Positions 1 to 10,999 of a stretch of 64,000 nucleotides of DNA are shown in pieces; positions within the stretch are counted from its first letter, which is position 1, and each line of letters opens with the position of its first letter. The translations under genes were made by a program, and so were the position numbers. The notes below the pieces were generated by a model that saw only the letters and a list, made by a program, of their open reading frames with translations, did not search any database and had not been told where the DNA came from. Origin of the DNA: Breviolum minutum Mf 1.05b.01 (taxonomy: Eukaryota > Sar > Dinophyceae > Suessiales > Symbiodiniaceae). The stretch is taken from contig DF240023.1 in assembly GCA_000507305.1 (NCBI GenBank), forward strand, positions 62,001 to 126,000, read 5' to 3'.

Positions 1-140
1 AATAGTCCAAGGTGGGACCCTACGATCGTTGCAAATGGGGTTACAACCCATATGTATATATATATATACATATATATACATATATATATGGCTTTATACA
101 TGGGCACCTGGGGTTATAACTCTTAGTACAGTGGGATTGG
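1..140. repeat. partial GGTGGG-type inverted element with TA-rich core
   Basis: GGTGGGACCC and GATCGTTGCAAATGGGG resemble the element at 31422-31566 and fragments near 51550 and 55635. It is followed by alternating TA/CA sequence. The left end is cut by the window edge. Confidence 0.45.
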
Positions 141-328
141 ATCTTCAAACTCATTTTCCGGCGCTCCTCCAGGATTGTTACAGGTCCTGCTGGAAATGAT
201 CGTAACAGTTTACTTAGTAGGTTGGTTTATTTCACCTATTTAGGACACTTACAACCTATCTATAGGGATTATATGGGATTATAATCCATTTGCTACCTAG
301 TTACTAAGTACCATACACGTCCCTTTTT

Positions 329-2075
329 TCAACACACTAAGACAAGATCGCCAAAAACCAATTTACGTAAGGCTCTGGGCCAGCCTGCCATTCTAGGCAA
401 TGCTCTGCGCACAACTTCTGAGTCGACACCAAAGATACCAAAGTCAAAGTCATCTGAGTCCTCTTCGGGAAACTCAATGTCAAGGAAGGACAAACTCTGA
501 AGGTCTTCTGGCCATACAACATTCAACTTTTGTGCAGGAAAGGTTGCAAAAATCAGGCTTTGAAGGCCTGCTGGCCATGTCACCTTGTCCAGGTTCTGAT
601 CGAAATAAGAACCAAAAGTCAGCCTTTGAAAGCCTGCTGGCCATGTCACCTTGTCCAGGCTCTGATTGAATAGAGCACCAAAAGTCAAATTTTGAAGGCC
701 TGCTGGCCATGTCACATTGTCAAGGCTCTGATTGAATAACCCATCAAAAGTCAAATTTTGAAGGCCTGCTGGCCATGTCACATTGTCAAGGCTCTGATTG
801 AAGAACCCATCAAAAGTCAAGCTTTGAAGGTCTGCTGGCCATGTCACGTGGTCGAGGCTCTGATCGAAATTCTCACCAAATGTCAATTTTTGAAGGCCTG
901 CTGGCCATGTCACGTTGTCCAAGTTCTGATTGAAGAACCTACCAAAAGTCAAACTGTGAAGGCCTGCTGGCCATGTCACATTGTCAAGGCTCTGATNNNN
1001 NNNNNNNNNNNNNNNNNNNNNNNNNNNNNNNNNNNNNNNNNNNNNNNNNNNNNNNNNNNNNNNNNNNNNNNNNNNNNNNNNNNNNNNNNNNNNNNNNNNN
1101 NNNNNNNNNNNNNNNNNNNNNNNNNNNNNNNNNNNNNNNNNNNNNNNNNNNNNNNNNNNNNNNNNNNNNNNNNNNNNNNNNNNNNNNNNNNNNNNNNNNN
1201 NNNNNNNNNNNNNNNNNNNNNNNNNNNNNNNNNNNNNNNNNNNNNNNNNNNNNNNNNNNNNNNNNNNNNNNNNNNNNNNNNNNNNNNNNNNNNNNNNNNN
1301 NNNNNNNNNNNNNNNNNNNNNNNNNNNNNNNNNNNNNNNNNNNNNNNNNNNNNNNNNNNNNNNNNNNNNNNNNNNNNNNNNNNNNNNNNNNNNNNNNNNN
1401 NNNNNNNNNNNNNNNNNNNNNNNNNNNNNNNNNNNNNNNNNNNNNNNNNNNNNNNNNNNNNNNNNNNNNNNNNNNNNNNNNNNNNNNNNNNNNNNNNNNN
1501 NNNNNNNNACCAAAAGTCAAGCTTTGAAGGCCTGCTGGCCATGCCACATTGTCAAGGCTCTGATTGAAATTCTCACCAAATGTCAAATTTTGAAGGCCTG
1601 CTGGTAATCTCACACAATGAAGTCGCTGATTGAAGCCACATGCAAAGGTCAAGCTCCGAAGGCTCTCGGGCAAATTGTGCAGCAAGGCAGGTGTTGCTTC
1701 TTTAACACCTGTCACTTCTGTAATCCCGTTCAATGAGAACTCTTCATCCTCAACGCCGTGTCCGTAGGCAAAATGTAAGGCAGCAAGCAAATTGACGGGC
1801 ATGTAGGTAGCCGACACATGTGCCCGTTGACCCCCAAGTCCTTGCTGTTTCAGACTTTCATTCAGCACAAGCCTTGAAGCATGGGACACAACAAATTGAA
1901 GGCCCGGCTTGGATGGAATTTGGTCCCAAATCATCTGCCACAACTCGCGACCAAGCATGGAGTCTGCTACATTCAATGTCAACATGCATTCGCCACTGAT
2001 GCTCAGCACCTCAAGCTCTGTACGCTCTATAAGCCCTTCTCCCATGCTGCGACTGCGCTCGCTTTGCCCCGGCAT
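329..2075 (-). CDS. FNIP-like repeat protein with N-terminal ubiquitin-like region (gap inside)
   Basis: The reading frame runs right to left. The first ~130 residues form a non-repetitive N-terminal region containing LEVLSISGECMLTLNV and PSKPGLQFVVSHASRLVLNE, a pattern I associate with ubiquitin-fold-like starts of an expanded dinoflagellate family. It is followed by 22-residue repeats of the type QSLDNVTWPAGLQNLTFG plus a short xxFN spacer. The 22-residue period and FNQ...LPxxLxxLxFG pattern match the FNIP repeat family. The C-terminus is an acidic stretch (FPEEDSDDFDFG) and a basic-hydrophobic tail ending at a stop near 329. The 512-base gap interrupts the array; flanking frames differ, so true length and intactness are unknown. 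A start at 2075 follows an in-frame stop; a Met about 10 residues on (MGEGLIERTE) is an alternative. Cellular function is unknown; repeats of this kind are thought to be protein-interaction surfaces. Confidence 0.8.
499..1620 (-). repeat. 66-bp tandem repeat encoding the 22-aa FNIP-like units
   Basis: The word GGCCTGCTGGCC and close variants recur every 66 bases (for example from 565, 631 and 697), exactly 22 codons. Units differ mostly by single substitutions, which explains why the assembly broke here. Confidence 0.9.
997..1508. other. assembly gap (512 N) inside the repeat array
   Basis: A run of N inside near-identical 66-bp repeats. Frames on the two sides are not continuous across the stated gap size, so the size is probably an estimate. 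Confidence 0.97.
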
Positions 2076-2079
2076 GGCT

Positions 2080-4180
2080 TAATCAGGAGGTAAAGTCACA
2101 AAGCGTGCTGCCAACCATGAGACTAAGCCGAAAGACCTTGACACACCGCTTGATGTTGGCAATTTTGTTCCTCTTCCTGGAGTGCAATCCCTGGTCCGTG
2201 ACCACCAAAGATTACATTTCATGTTTAATCTTTTTAGGCCCCAAAAACGAAACTTTACAAACTCCACGAATGCTTAGGAACCATTAGGAACCACTGCTTT
2301 GGTACTCCCACCTTTTGGGGTCCTTCAACTCAGTCGTACATGGATTTTCCGCTAAGGTCTTACAAAAGCACGCCTGTGGCGACCACTTTGTGGCTTTTTA
2401 GGGTGGATCATCGAATGCTCGCAAGTTTCATTAAGTGGCACTCAAGAAACGGTCCTTTTATACACCTTCTTCCCAAAAACATGTGAAACTACCACCTAGT
2501 CATCCATTTTATCAAGTGTACACTTGTTCTCCAAAGGTGGAATTCGGACAAGGACACAACAAAAACACAAGAAACCGGCAAATGAAAAACCGCTTGAGCA
2601 AGTGTGTCAAACCAGAGCTTTGTCACATGTCACTTTAGGTGATCGTAAGAACTGAAAAGGAAGGTGATGTGAATGGAACAAAGATTTTGCTCACTTGAGT
2701 AAGGTTCCAAAACCTTTGGCTGACATTCCATTATAGTGATTGGTTTATAGTAGGGATGCTTGTGATGGCTTATTAGAATCCCCATGTAGGTGGGATTTTA
2801 TAGTCCACTAGATTCAGCAAAGAACCACTTGAAATTTCAAGATCCAAAGAAAGCAATCATTACTCCCCGGAGTAACGACCGTTGGAACAAGAGAAAATAC
2901 GCCCCAAACGGAAAAGGAGAAACATCGACCCAAATTGCTAATTTTTGGGGGTTCAAAATGCTAGTTTTAGGGGAAGTAACCAAGTGATTCAAGCCGTGAC
3001 ATCTTTTTATCCCCGATGCTTGGAAGTCACTTATATAACCGTTGAGTTCGGGGCGCGTTTTCACTCACCATCCCAAACAAAAGGTCAGCAATGCATTTCA
3101 TCGCCAGCAACTTAAAGCAAATGATTTCTTTCCAAATCATCATGTCTAGTATCCAAGTCTCAAGGTAACTTCTACACATCCAAAAACAAACATTCTGAAC
3201 CACAAGTCGTCGGGTCTTGGAATTTAAGAAGATGTAGGTACAATCTGCATCTCTGCTTCAGTGGTAAAATCCGTTGCATGCATGTTGTGTGAACATAAAT
3301 ACTCTATTATTGGGGATTCAAACCTCCAAAAAAGGCCCAAACTACAATCAAAACAATGGTCTATTGGGTTCCAGGTATATATTGACCCTCTCAAAAATAG
3401 TATGCGCTTTCAGAGTCTGCGAGTTTTTCTTCTACTGAAATTTCACCATGTGTTTATTGGGCCAACCAAAAAATCCAGAACAATCTTCGAACTAAAAAGA
3501 GCTACAGAAAGGTATACAGTAAACCACTTCTTTAAAAAAAAGAAAAAAAGAAAAATAAACAGAAATTGCTGATCCATGGCCCACAAAAAAAGGTTGATCT
3601 ATGATCCTATCAAGATGTTGAGGCTCTCAACAAAAAAAAACGATGCAATTTCAATCCTCACCTTCAATGAAATAAGCACCTAAAACCTGCACACCTTGCT
3701 AGGTAAAAACCGCCAGGGTCACTCCACCCTTGAAATGAAAAGGATCCTTTGCCCCAAAAAGTTCAACTCTGAAACTAACCTGAAACTAACAGCCTTCGAC
3801 CCCTGAAACTCAATGCTTGGAAGATAATCCATTTCCTTTTGGGACAAGTTGGGCCTATTTTGACAAAAGCCATGTTGGCTTTAGGGAGGGGTAATCATTA
3901 AACCCCCCCCCCTACTTTTAACGGAAGAAATCCGGCTAACCAGTTAATAGATAGTTTATCCCACTATTCACAGGGTTTCAAAAACATCCCAGGTGGTTGG
4001 TGCTGCGATTTCTGAACCATCAACAGTATGAACCATCTATCGACGCCAAAAAAAATGCTGCGCCAACGTGTCTCAATATCAGATTTCTGGCCAAATTATA
4101 ATACAGTATTTCACCAACCTACATTTCCCTGAAATAAGGGAATTTCCCGGTAACCTCAGCTAACTTTTGGGGGGCCCCAA
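2080..4180. other. non-coding, no supported gene
   Basis: AT-rich sequence upstream of the FNIP-like gene. It holds poly-A and poly-C runs (near 3540 and 3903) and a fragment with the GGTTCCAGGTATAT end of the element at 49302. No exon or RNA gene is convincing. Confidence 0.5.
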
Positions 4181-4185
4181 AAGTC

Positions 4186-4308
4186 TTGAAGCCAATGGCA
4201 CCAAGGCGGCGGCGAGCAAACGAGGACCATGCAGTTCCAATTGTTGTTCCGCATCGGCTTGAAAGGCAACAGAGTCATACCTCAGGGGTGGTTCAGAAGA
4301 AGTTGAGA
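4186..4308 (+). CDS. possible exon, basic protein segment
   Basis: A locally GC-rich patch reads MAPRRRRANEDHAVPIVVPH on the plus strand, bounded by an AAAAG-type acceptor on the left. No family is recognised. The opposite strand is also open in part, so strand and coding status are uncertain. Confidence 0.2.
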
Positions 4309-4402
4309 AACCTTTGGATGATTCTGGTTTTTTTTGGGATATCTAAAGAAAGGTCCGTTTTTGTTGATAACCATCTTACCAGGTCGGGTATCTCTAAAAT
4401 AC

Positions 4403-4450
4403 ATATGTATATAATATATATATATATATATATACGTATATACATATAAC
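4403..4450. repeat. TA-rich simple repeat
   Basis: Alternating TA/CA tract immediately left of the 4455-4620 exon-like segment. Confidence 0.85.
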
Positions 4451-4454
4451 CCAA

Positions 4455-4620
4455 TCCCCCTCCAAAATGCCATTCCCTTTTCCACCACAGCACTGTTGTG
4501 TAGCAAGGCGTAGTTCCTTTCCTAACGCCATCATCGCTGCAGTACGCAACTCTTGGTCACTGGGCTTCGGCAAAGGTACGAATCTTTGGCCCAACTCTCT
4601 CCTTAGTTTTCTCGAAGAAT
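4455..4620 (-). CDS. probable exon, hypothetical protein
   Basis: The minus-strand frame reads DSSRKLRRELGQRFVPLPKP and then SDQELRTAAMMALGKELRLA, with charged, helix-prone composition quite unlike the surrounding DNA. It runs out into a TA-dinucleotide tract on the left. No conserved domain is recognised. It may belong to the same minus-strand gene as the exon-like patches at 6.2 and 7.8 kb. Splice borders are not clear. Confidence 0.45.
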
Positions 4621-5054
4621 CCCGTCAACCCCGTTCCCTAGGATTGATGGTCGAAACATCCCAATGTTCAGGATTCGACCTAGGGGAAATCTGTTTTCTT
4701 GGGACATCTCTGGATATACTTGGGCTTTTTTCGTGGCTTATGACCAGTTATAAAGTACTTGGAGGATCATCCTAGTGAGCAAATAGATAGTAACCCCTAT
4801 TTGTAAGCCATTTAGGCCATTTGGAAGGGAAACAACCCCAGTTTGGGGACTTGCGATGGTATAAGGGATTACATACACCATGATACAACACTACCACAAG
4901 GCTGATATAGACAAACATCTTGGTGTAGCTATAACTCTTGGTGATGGTAACATTTCCTGCAAGACTTCCAGCCGCAAAGATGTGACGTTTTGATTTGAGC
5001 ATAAGGGAGATATTTTTGCCCGGCCAACCCTCGAAATCCACCCCAGTGGTAAGT

Positions 5055-5161
5055 GGTGGTTTGGGGCCCGGTTTTGGATTCGAATCGGGGTACCCCTAAG
5101 TAACAACCCCCAAATCATAAGGGGATCCCAAATATCCAAACCACCAGGCCCCAAACCACCA
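5055..5161. mobile_element. short inverted-repeat element, copy 1 of the GGGCCCGG family
   Basis: TGGTTTGGGGCCCGG at the left is mirrored by CCAGGCCCCAAACCA at the right. The interior shares GGATTCGAATCGGGG with the copy at 8833-8940. The hairpin form and two copies suggest a non-autonomous element. Confidence 0.75.
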
Positions 5162-5164
5162 ATT

Positions 5165-6160
5165 AAAAAATTAATTGAGCAACTAATGACTAAACAACAA
5201 TAAACAACAACAAAAAAACATCTCCATTTACAAAAGTGAACAAAAGAGGTCACGCTACTTTTTTATCGCAAAGTGTATCATGAGAAGTGTATGGGAAGTG
5301 TATGGTAATGGGGTTAACCCTAAGCCTGCTCCAAAAAACTCCTAGCACCCGTCACCACCCAAGCACTGAGCCAGGGGGAACATCCCAATGAATTAAGCGA
5401 CTCGTCCCACAAGATTCCCGAAGGTGAATCAACTGGTGACACGTTTTACCCGGAATTCTTGGTCAAATCCTCATGGTTTTGGAGGATTTTTTTTCGGGCT
5501 TTTTTTTTCAACCACCAAAAAGAAACGAATCAAACAGTAAAACAAAAATGCATTATGTGAGTATTGTTTCTTGAAAATCTACTTCCAAGAAATTGATATC
5601 AAATCCAAAAGGTTGCCTGCCTTTTTTGTCGGCATTTTTGGATGGGAAAAAATGATTGGCTTGAAATTTCGGCTTGTCAACTTATTCACTAAATAAAAAC
5701 CGATGACTTACATACTGTTGATGGTTAGAATGGGAAAAATCGAGCTGATTCGTAAGTCCTTTAGTGGTCAACCCTAAGGAGGGGTGCAAGTTTGGTGTTT
5801 TTGTTTGAAGCCTAAAACTATTAAAAACTTCATTTCATGGCATAAAACTATCATGTTTGAGGCTCCACTTTTCAGAAAAAAACAATTGCGTATTTTCAGA
5901 AATATATGCCCCTGTTTTCATATAACGATTGTTTCTAATAACTATATGCGTGGACAATCTTTCTGGATATTTTTGGCTAGAAAGTATTGACAGGATAAAC
6001 TGCTTATTGGAGATGCTCATCCCACCTTCAATAAGAAATCCCGATTACTGGGTATACAAATCCCTGCTAAACCGGGGTGATGACCACTCCCTACCATACA
6101 GCACGAACCCATGGGAGCGGATCGACCCAAAAAACTCTCATTCTGTTATTTGAACACCAA
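5165..6160. other. non-coding, no supported gene
   Basis: AT-rich DNA with fragments of hairpin elements: around 5290 a TATGGGAAGTG piece like the nested element at 57855, and near 6010-6075 a piece like those at 13090 and 41660. No exon was convincing. Confidence 0.5.
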
Positions 6161-6162
6161 GT

Positions 6163-6281
6163 GGCTCCAAGTCGCGCAATTTTTGTTGCTGGTGTCCAGC
6201 GTACAACAGCAGCGACCTCACACTGCCCCGCCCGAACCGCTCGGTCGCACCAGCGGTTTCGACCTCGGTGGAAGAAAGGTC
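6163..6281 (-). CDS. possible exon, hypothetical protein
   Basis: GC-rich island in AT-rich DNA. The minus strand reads NDLSSTEVETAGATERFGRG then SVRSLLLYAGHQQQKLRDLE, with G/C-favoured third positions. A CTGGCAG acceptor-like site lies at the right and a GT donor-like site follows LEPLG. No domain is recognised. A plus-strand reading is possible but gives less protein-like sequence. Confidence 0.35.
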
Positions 6282-6573
6282 GTTGGTGGCTGCCAGGATG
6301 TCTGGTGATGGAGGTCTATAATTACCCCAAAATGTATTGATATTGAGTCTATTGAGGTTAAAAAAGAGTGTTTGGATCATTTTCAGTGGTTCAGGATTTC
6401 GTCCACCAACTGAAAAAAATATCCATCTATACTAGTGACGGGTACCCAATTTACTGCATGGAAGTCTCCCACCATTCAACACTAGCGATGGAGAAGTAGG
6501 TTGATAGTAGGTCATGATTGACTGGAGGGCGCAGCCTTTGTTCAGGACATGATTGTTTCTTTACGAAAATCCC

Positions 6574-6671
6574 TACCCTCTGGGGAACTAGCGTGTCCTA
6601 CCTTTGGAAAAGCAAAATCATCGACTCAAAAGTGCCGGCTGGTAGTGGATATGTTAGTTCCTAGGAGGGTA
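6574..6671. mobile_element. TA-flanked hairpin element (TACCCTC...GAGGGTA type)
   Basis: Left end TACCCTCTGGGGAACTAGC, right end GTTAGTTCCTAGGAGGGTA. The interior word GGATATGTTAGTT is shared with the copies at 13337, 43373, 53686 and 54647. Confidence 0.7.
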
Positions 6672-6679
6672 CATCTCTA

Positions 6680-7280
6680 AGACTAGCCTTCCAGAAATGA
6701 TTCGGTCAAATGTGTGAATCATGGAAATTTTGAAGGACGAACTCAAGATACTTCACTATCCAACCACCAGACCTCGTCAGAAATCGTCGGTTTAGAGTCG
6801 GTTGTTTTGAGATGCAACCAATGGAGCCACGCAAAAAAAAAACATCTTACTTTCCATTATACTGGTTGTTTAATTAGGGATCGTTATGGTTGATTACTAT
6901 AATCCCCACATAACTGGGTAGTCCCGGGGTTTTTTCATGCTCCATTGGGTTTTCCTTGGTGGTCGGTTGGTGGTTGAGCCTCTAAAAAAACCTCTTTGAA
7001 AGGAATTTCGAACTGAAGAAAAATAGCAAAACCCACGAACTTTGTAGCATCAACCAAAGGTTGATTGAGTGATATGTATTGTGTTCTTAACTTTTGTACT
7101 TACAAAAATGAATAGCACGTATATATTATATGGATAAATTTGGATAGGTTTTCATATTGCACCATTCCGCCTCCAAACTACACAACCTTCCTATAATTCA
7201 CCCAGATTTTTGACAATCCTGGAGAAAGAAATGTCATACACTAAGGGAAAAATAATCAAAACAATCCAGACATGTTCATA
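6680..7280. other. non-coding, no supported gene
   Basis: AT-rich sequence with poly-A runs and no convincing open frame or RNA gene. Confidence 0.5.
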
Positions 7281-7282
7281 GA

Positions 7283-7387
7283 TACACGCTCTGAAACTAA
7301 CATGGCCCCTAAAAATGATGGTTTCCAATAGGAATCTCCTTTTCCAGGGGTCTATTTTCAGGTGCTATGTTAGTTTCAGGGAGGGTA
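7283..7387. mobile_element. TA-flanked hairpin element (CTGAAACTAACAT type)
   Basis: Left arm CTGAAACTAACATGGCCCC, right arm GGTGCTATGTTAGTTTCAG, then GGAGGGTA. It belongs to the same family as 44177-44281 and 51811-51915. Confidence 0.8.
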
Positions 7388-7744
7388 ATCCTTCTCCAAC
7401 TGGAGAGTTTTTGGTTTTTCACCTTTCAAGGCTTCCCTGTCCCTCCTCTGAAAGCAGGGGATTTTACCGGCAGATGCGCTTTTTGCATAATGAAACCCGA
7501 GTTCATCACTATGATTTGGGTAGGAAATTCGCCCACTATGATGTATACTCGGCACCCCGAAAAAAGAGGAACCAACATAACCACAACTATGTATTACACA
7601 CTTCGTTTGGAGTGTTTTTAATTAATCTCTCTTCAACATCAACAACTCCAGCTTCCCCAAACCCTCATCACTGCCCTTCACTTCAAAAATTCACCCCTTT
7701 TTGTGTTTGACTCATCATTTGCTCAATCATAACCCACCAACCAA

Positions 7745-7819
7745 ACCTTAACACCCCAACTGCCCCGCCTCGCTCTTCCTTTTCTGCTCGCGCCTGCCAG
7801 CGGTCAAGCTGGCCAAGCG
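7745..7819 (-). CDS. possible small exon, charged segment
   Basis: Follows a TCTACTTACAG acceptor on the minus strand; reads RLASLTAGRREQKRKSEAGQ in one frame. GC-rich compared with the surroundings. The frame choice is not secure. Confidence 0.25.
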
Positions 7820-7896
7820 CTGTAAGTAGACATCGCAGCTGGGCGGAAGGGACCTCGAAACAGCCAAGAAATCCGAGGTATTTCAACACCAATGGC

Positions 7897-8036
7897 TACT
7901 CAACCTACCCCCCCTAAGGTCCCCCCAGAAATGGCCGGCCGTATGATCAAGGCTTATGAAAACCATTGGTTTCCCTTATCAAGGCCTTGTTAAACCTTAT
8001 TTAAACCCTTATTTCTGCGGGGGGGTAGGTTGGGTA
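7897..8036. mobile_element. hairpin element with TACTCAACCTACCCCCC ends
   Basis: TACTCAACCTACCCCCC on the left is mirrored by GGGGGGGTAGGTTGGGTA on the right. The middle has GGCTTATGAAAACC against AAGGCCTTGTTAAACC. Confidence 0.7.
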
Positions 8037-8057
8037 GGTTAGGGTGGGGGTTGTTAG

Positions 8058-8169
8058 GTTGTCCCCCTGCCCAGGATGCCAGTCACCACTAGGATGACAT
8101 TACATTTTTAGGCTCGGGGATCCCGAACTAAACCTTCATTTGCCACTGGAATCCTGGGAGGGGCACAAC
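8058..8169. mobile_element. hairpin element, CCAGGATGCCAGTCA family copy 1
   Basis: GTTGTCCCCCTGCCCAGGAT at the left is mirrored by ATCCTGGGAGGGGCACAAC. A second copy lies at 53181-53290 with the same interior (TAAACCTTCATTT). Confidence 0.8.
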
Positions 8170-8832
8170 CCAAGGCATACACAAACGACGTATGTGTAAA
8201 AATTTCACTCCCAATGGTTTTTAGGAAATGCGTTGGTTCTTCACAAGTTTTTTGAGTAGGAGTTCAAACACTTTCCAAAATGTAGTTTTGAAGATGGTCT
8301 AACCAACATTCATGACAGTTTGCCAGGATCTTACACATCTTAGCTGCAGGATTTGAAACGTGCTGGTTTCTTTCATGCGCCGGTTTCTTGAATTCAACAG
8401 CCAAAATTGAGCCATAATCGAGCTTATTTCAGTCATATTAGTTTGAAGTCAAGTAGCAACATAACAGTTAAAGTTTAGCTGAACATGAGCATAACTACGC
8501 CAACTACTCAAGATGCCATTTTGGATCACACTCATGTTTGCTGAAGTAAATTGTTGAAAAAACTGGTCAATTTCCATGTTAATTTGCTCAGAACAACACT
8601 CACATCCAAATCTTCATTTCAGCTGTTTGCTTGTAATTCACCCAGGTGGATTGGAATGAAATTTCTTTATTCTCTAATTTATTCATCACTCTCCCAAAAA
8701 AAAATCCAGCCACAAATGCACCACCAGTTGTACTGGAGGTAGTTCCATCTCTTTAATCGCCAGGTCAGTGGTCATCAAGATCCTAATGACCAAGTGGCCA
8801 ATGGTGAGCTTAGATTTGCGAGTCTTCAACTA

Positions 8833-8940
8833 ATGGTTTAGGGCCCGGTGGTTTGGGATTCGAATCGGGGTAGTCCCCAAGTAGCATTCCGTTTCATAAG
8901 ACGATCCCAAATATCCAAACCACCGGGCCGCAAACCACCA
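8833..8940. mobile_element. short inverted-repeat element, copy 2 of the GGGCCCGG family
   Basis: Same structure as 5055-5161: TTTAGGGCCCGGTGG mirrored by CCACCGGGCCGCAAACC, interior GGGATTCGAATCGGGG. Confidence 0.75.
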
Positions 8941-8944
8941 AATA

Positions 8945-9660
8945 ACCATTAAGTAGTTAGGCAAGGTGGTCGGGAAAAAGGACCCAAAAACATTCTCCCA
9001 AATGGTGGTTGACCATGATGACTTACCATAAAATCGAATCCGTTAAAAAAATTACCCAAAAAAAACAGGTCCAAGTGAGATTTTCAAAGGGCACTCGGTT
9101 GGATCTACCGCCCACACAGGTGATTCCAGTGGCATTTTTGGAATGGTTTCTTATGGTTCCGGATTTTTTGAATGAAAAATTGTCATCCTGGAGGTGACGA
9201 GCCAGCATCCTGGCAAAGGGGAAAATATTTCCAAGTGAACGGTTGAAAGTGAACCTACATGGGAAAACCTGTCGTACATTGGTGGGATGACAAATAGTGG
9301 TTGCTTAATAATTTCTCACTACCTTCGTGATCGTAGCGTTTTTAGTCCTACTGTTGAAGGTAGAAATCTAGCGATCACGGGATGCAAACACCCCTGAAGT
9401 TCAACATGGAATCCCAAAACAAGCACCTAGAAGAGGAGATATCTTTTGGAAACTATCATTTTCAGCTTCTATGCTACACTTTGTAAAACCCTACCCAAAC
9501 ATGAGACCTGTTGTCCATGTCAACTGGTGGGCCGGAATTCTAACCATCAACAGTATCTCTGAACGGTCCTGCTACTAAACACTGGTTACCATGAAGGCTA
9601 AATCTCTGAAAATACAAATGAATACATATGAAGAGATTTTTTACCCAGTTAGTTCCCAGG
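8945..9660. other. non-coding, no supported gene
   Basis: Contains a TGTCATCCTGGAGGTGACGA fragment resembling pieces at 20950 and 54510. No gene seen. Confidence 0.5.
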
Positions 9661-9675
9661 GTTTAAGCAGGACCC

Positions 9676-9953
9676 TTATATATAAGAGATCGCAGCAGCT
9701 GCTGACATGCGCCAAGTGTGAGCTCGAATTCGCCTTAGGTGTCGGCATTGCCGCTGCGCAGCCAAGTGTCCGTCTCCAGCACCAGTTGGTCGAAGACCAG
9801 CCTCCAGACCTGATCTCCTGCGTCCGGGAGGATTTTCGCCCCCGCCATTCTTCCCATCTCGCATATAAATGTGTGACCGCATCGTGTAGTCAAACGAGCT
9901 TTCCTGAGGTTCGCACGCACTTCCCGGCCTCTAACGCAATCATTGACTTTTGA
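9676..9953. other. GC-rich coding-like island, strand undecided
   Basis: Both strands are open with G/C-rich third positions. Minus reads MAGAKILPDAGDQVWRLVFD and ends at a stop after RSGNADT. Plus reads LTCAKCELEFALGVGIAAAQ and continues with PSVRLQHQLVEDQPPDLISC. The plus reading would lie directly upstream of the reverse-transcriptase fossil, so it may be part of that element; the minus reading would be an independent small exon. I cannot choose between them from the sequence. Confidence 0.4.
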
Positions 9954-9969
9954 TGATTTTGAACCCCAC

Positions 9970-10925
9970 CTTTTCACAAGCAGGAATTAAATGGAATCAA
10001 GGGATTGGGAAGTACTTGCTTGCAAGTGGACTTAACACTGCTAAGCTGCACGACTCCGTGTTGAATGGTGCTTGGCTCAAGAACAAAGTTTTGCGGAGCC
10101 GAGGAAGAGACTTCACTCTTCTCGACTCACGAGCTGCAAACATTGCGAGAAACCTTGGTGGAATTCTGATGCGACCAAGGGTATAGTTGCAGTACAGCAG
10201 TACCTGCTTATCAACCTTTTTTGTTAGAAGCTTGGCGTGCGTTGTCAACAGCAGTGCAGGACATTGATGAAAGCCTACCTCACATTTTGCTTGAAGGTGT
10301 ACCTACAGGCATTCTTTCTCCAATCCCTTACTTAGGTGGGTGAGGACGAAGCTGCTGAGGAGTGCCATTTGCAAGCTCATACACAGCCATGGAAAAGCGC
10401 ACAAGATGACCCCAAGCTAGCAAGATCACTCTTGATGCAGGATGATGATGCCGGTTTTGCTTACATCTTGACAGGGGGGTTCGCAGCGGCCAACAACACT
10501 GGGGTGAAAAGGCAGCTGGCAGAAAGGCGATGGAAGCATCAGTGGCGCGAACAGCAGGTGCATCATTCAAGAGCGGCCGCGGCTGCCTGGTTTGCATGGC
10601 GTGCAAAGATATTTGTCAATGTGTGAGAGAGGGTCTCAATGAAGTGAGCAAGGGTTTGGATGCCTTGCTCTAGAAGATGAGCTGTTTGTTTACCGTTGCT
10701 GCTACGGTGCGAGGTATTCAGCCTATTCGTGGGCTCGGGTAGGTGGTTGGATCACCAGAATGCTGCACAAGTTTGTGTGGGTGTCCCATGCCTTGTTTCT
10801 ATATGTGAATGACGGCATGCTGCTTCTCCCAAAGCCAGCTGGACTGCTGCACTTTCATTGGGCAGTGGTTGGTGCTGGTGGCAGCTGCCTGTGCAGCTTA
10901 TCCAGGCAGAAAAAAAAGGAGAGTG
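9970..10925 (+). pseudogene. decayed reverse-transcriptase element (dinoflagellate type)
   Basis: Pieces in shifting frames follow the order of a reverse transcriptase. AWRALSTAVQDIDESLPHIL and LEGVPTGILSPIPY lie at 10230-10340. A segment from 10336 has HTQPWKSAQDDPKLARSLLM and DDAGFAYILTGG, like the region preceding the RT fingers in dinoflagellate retroelements. At ~10690-10815, YGARYSAYSWARVGGW, then HALFLYVNDGMLLL, matches the palm: YVND sits where the catalytic YVDD box belongs (10802-10813), with the first aspartate replaced by asparagine. Frame changes and stops separate the parts, and thumb, RNase H and other pol domains are missing. It should be inactive. Known: Y/F-x-D-D is needed for polymerase catalysis. 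Inferred: a dead copy of a lineage-specific element. Confidence 0.6.
10005..10057 (+). repeat. 53-bp direct repeat, left copy
   Basis: Begins TTGGGAAGTACTTGCTTGCA and ends GCTGCACGACTCC. It is repeated with a single mismatch at 10941-10993 in the same orientation. Translated on plus it reads GKYLLASGLNTAKLHDS. Confidence 0.95.
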
Positions 10926-10940
10926 CATGCCAAAGCAATG

Positions 10941-10993
10941 TTGGGAAGTACTTGCTTGCAAGTGGGCTTAACACTGCTAAGCTGCACGACTCC
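10941..10993 (+). repeat. 53-bp direct repeat, right copy
   Basis: One mismatch to 10005-10057, 936 bp away. The two copies bracket most of the reverse-transcriptase fossil. Confidence 0.95.
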
Positions 10994-10999
10994 TTGATA

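Noticed and set aside
5080-5100. tRNA-like B-box (GGATTCGAATCGGGG)
   Set aside because: It lies in the arm of a hairpin element, with no cloverleaf, A box or acceptor stem around it.
10066-10080. Relict dinoflagellate spliced-leader end (TTGGCTCAAG)
   Set aside because: Only ten bases match the leader's 3' end; the rest does not, and a chance match is not unlikely in 64 kb on two strands.
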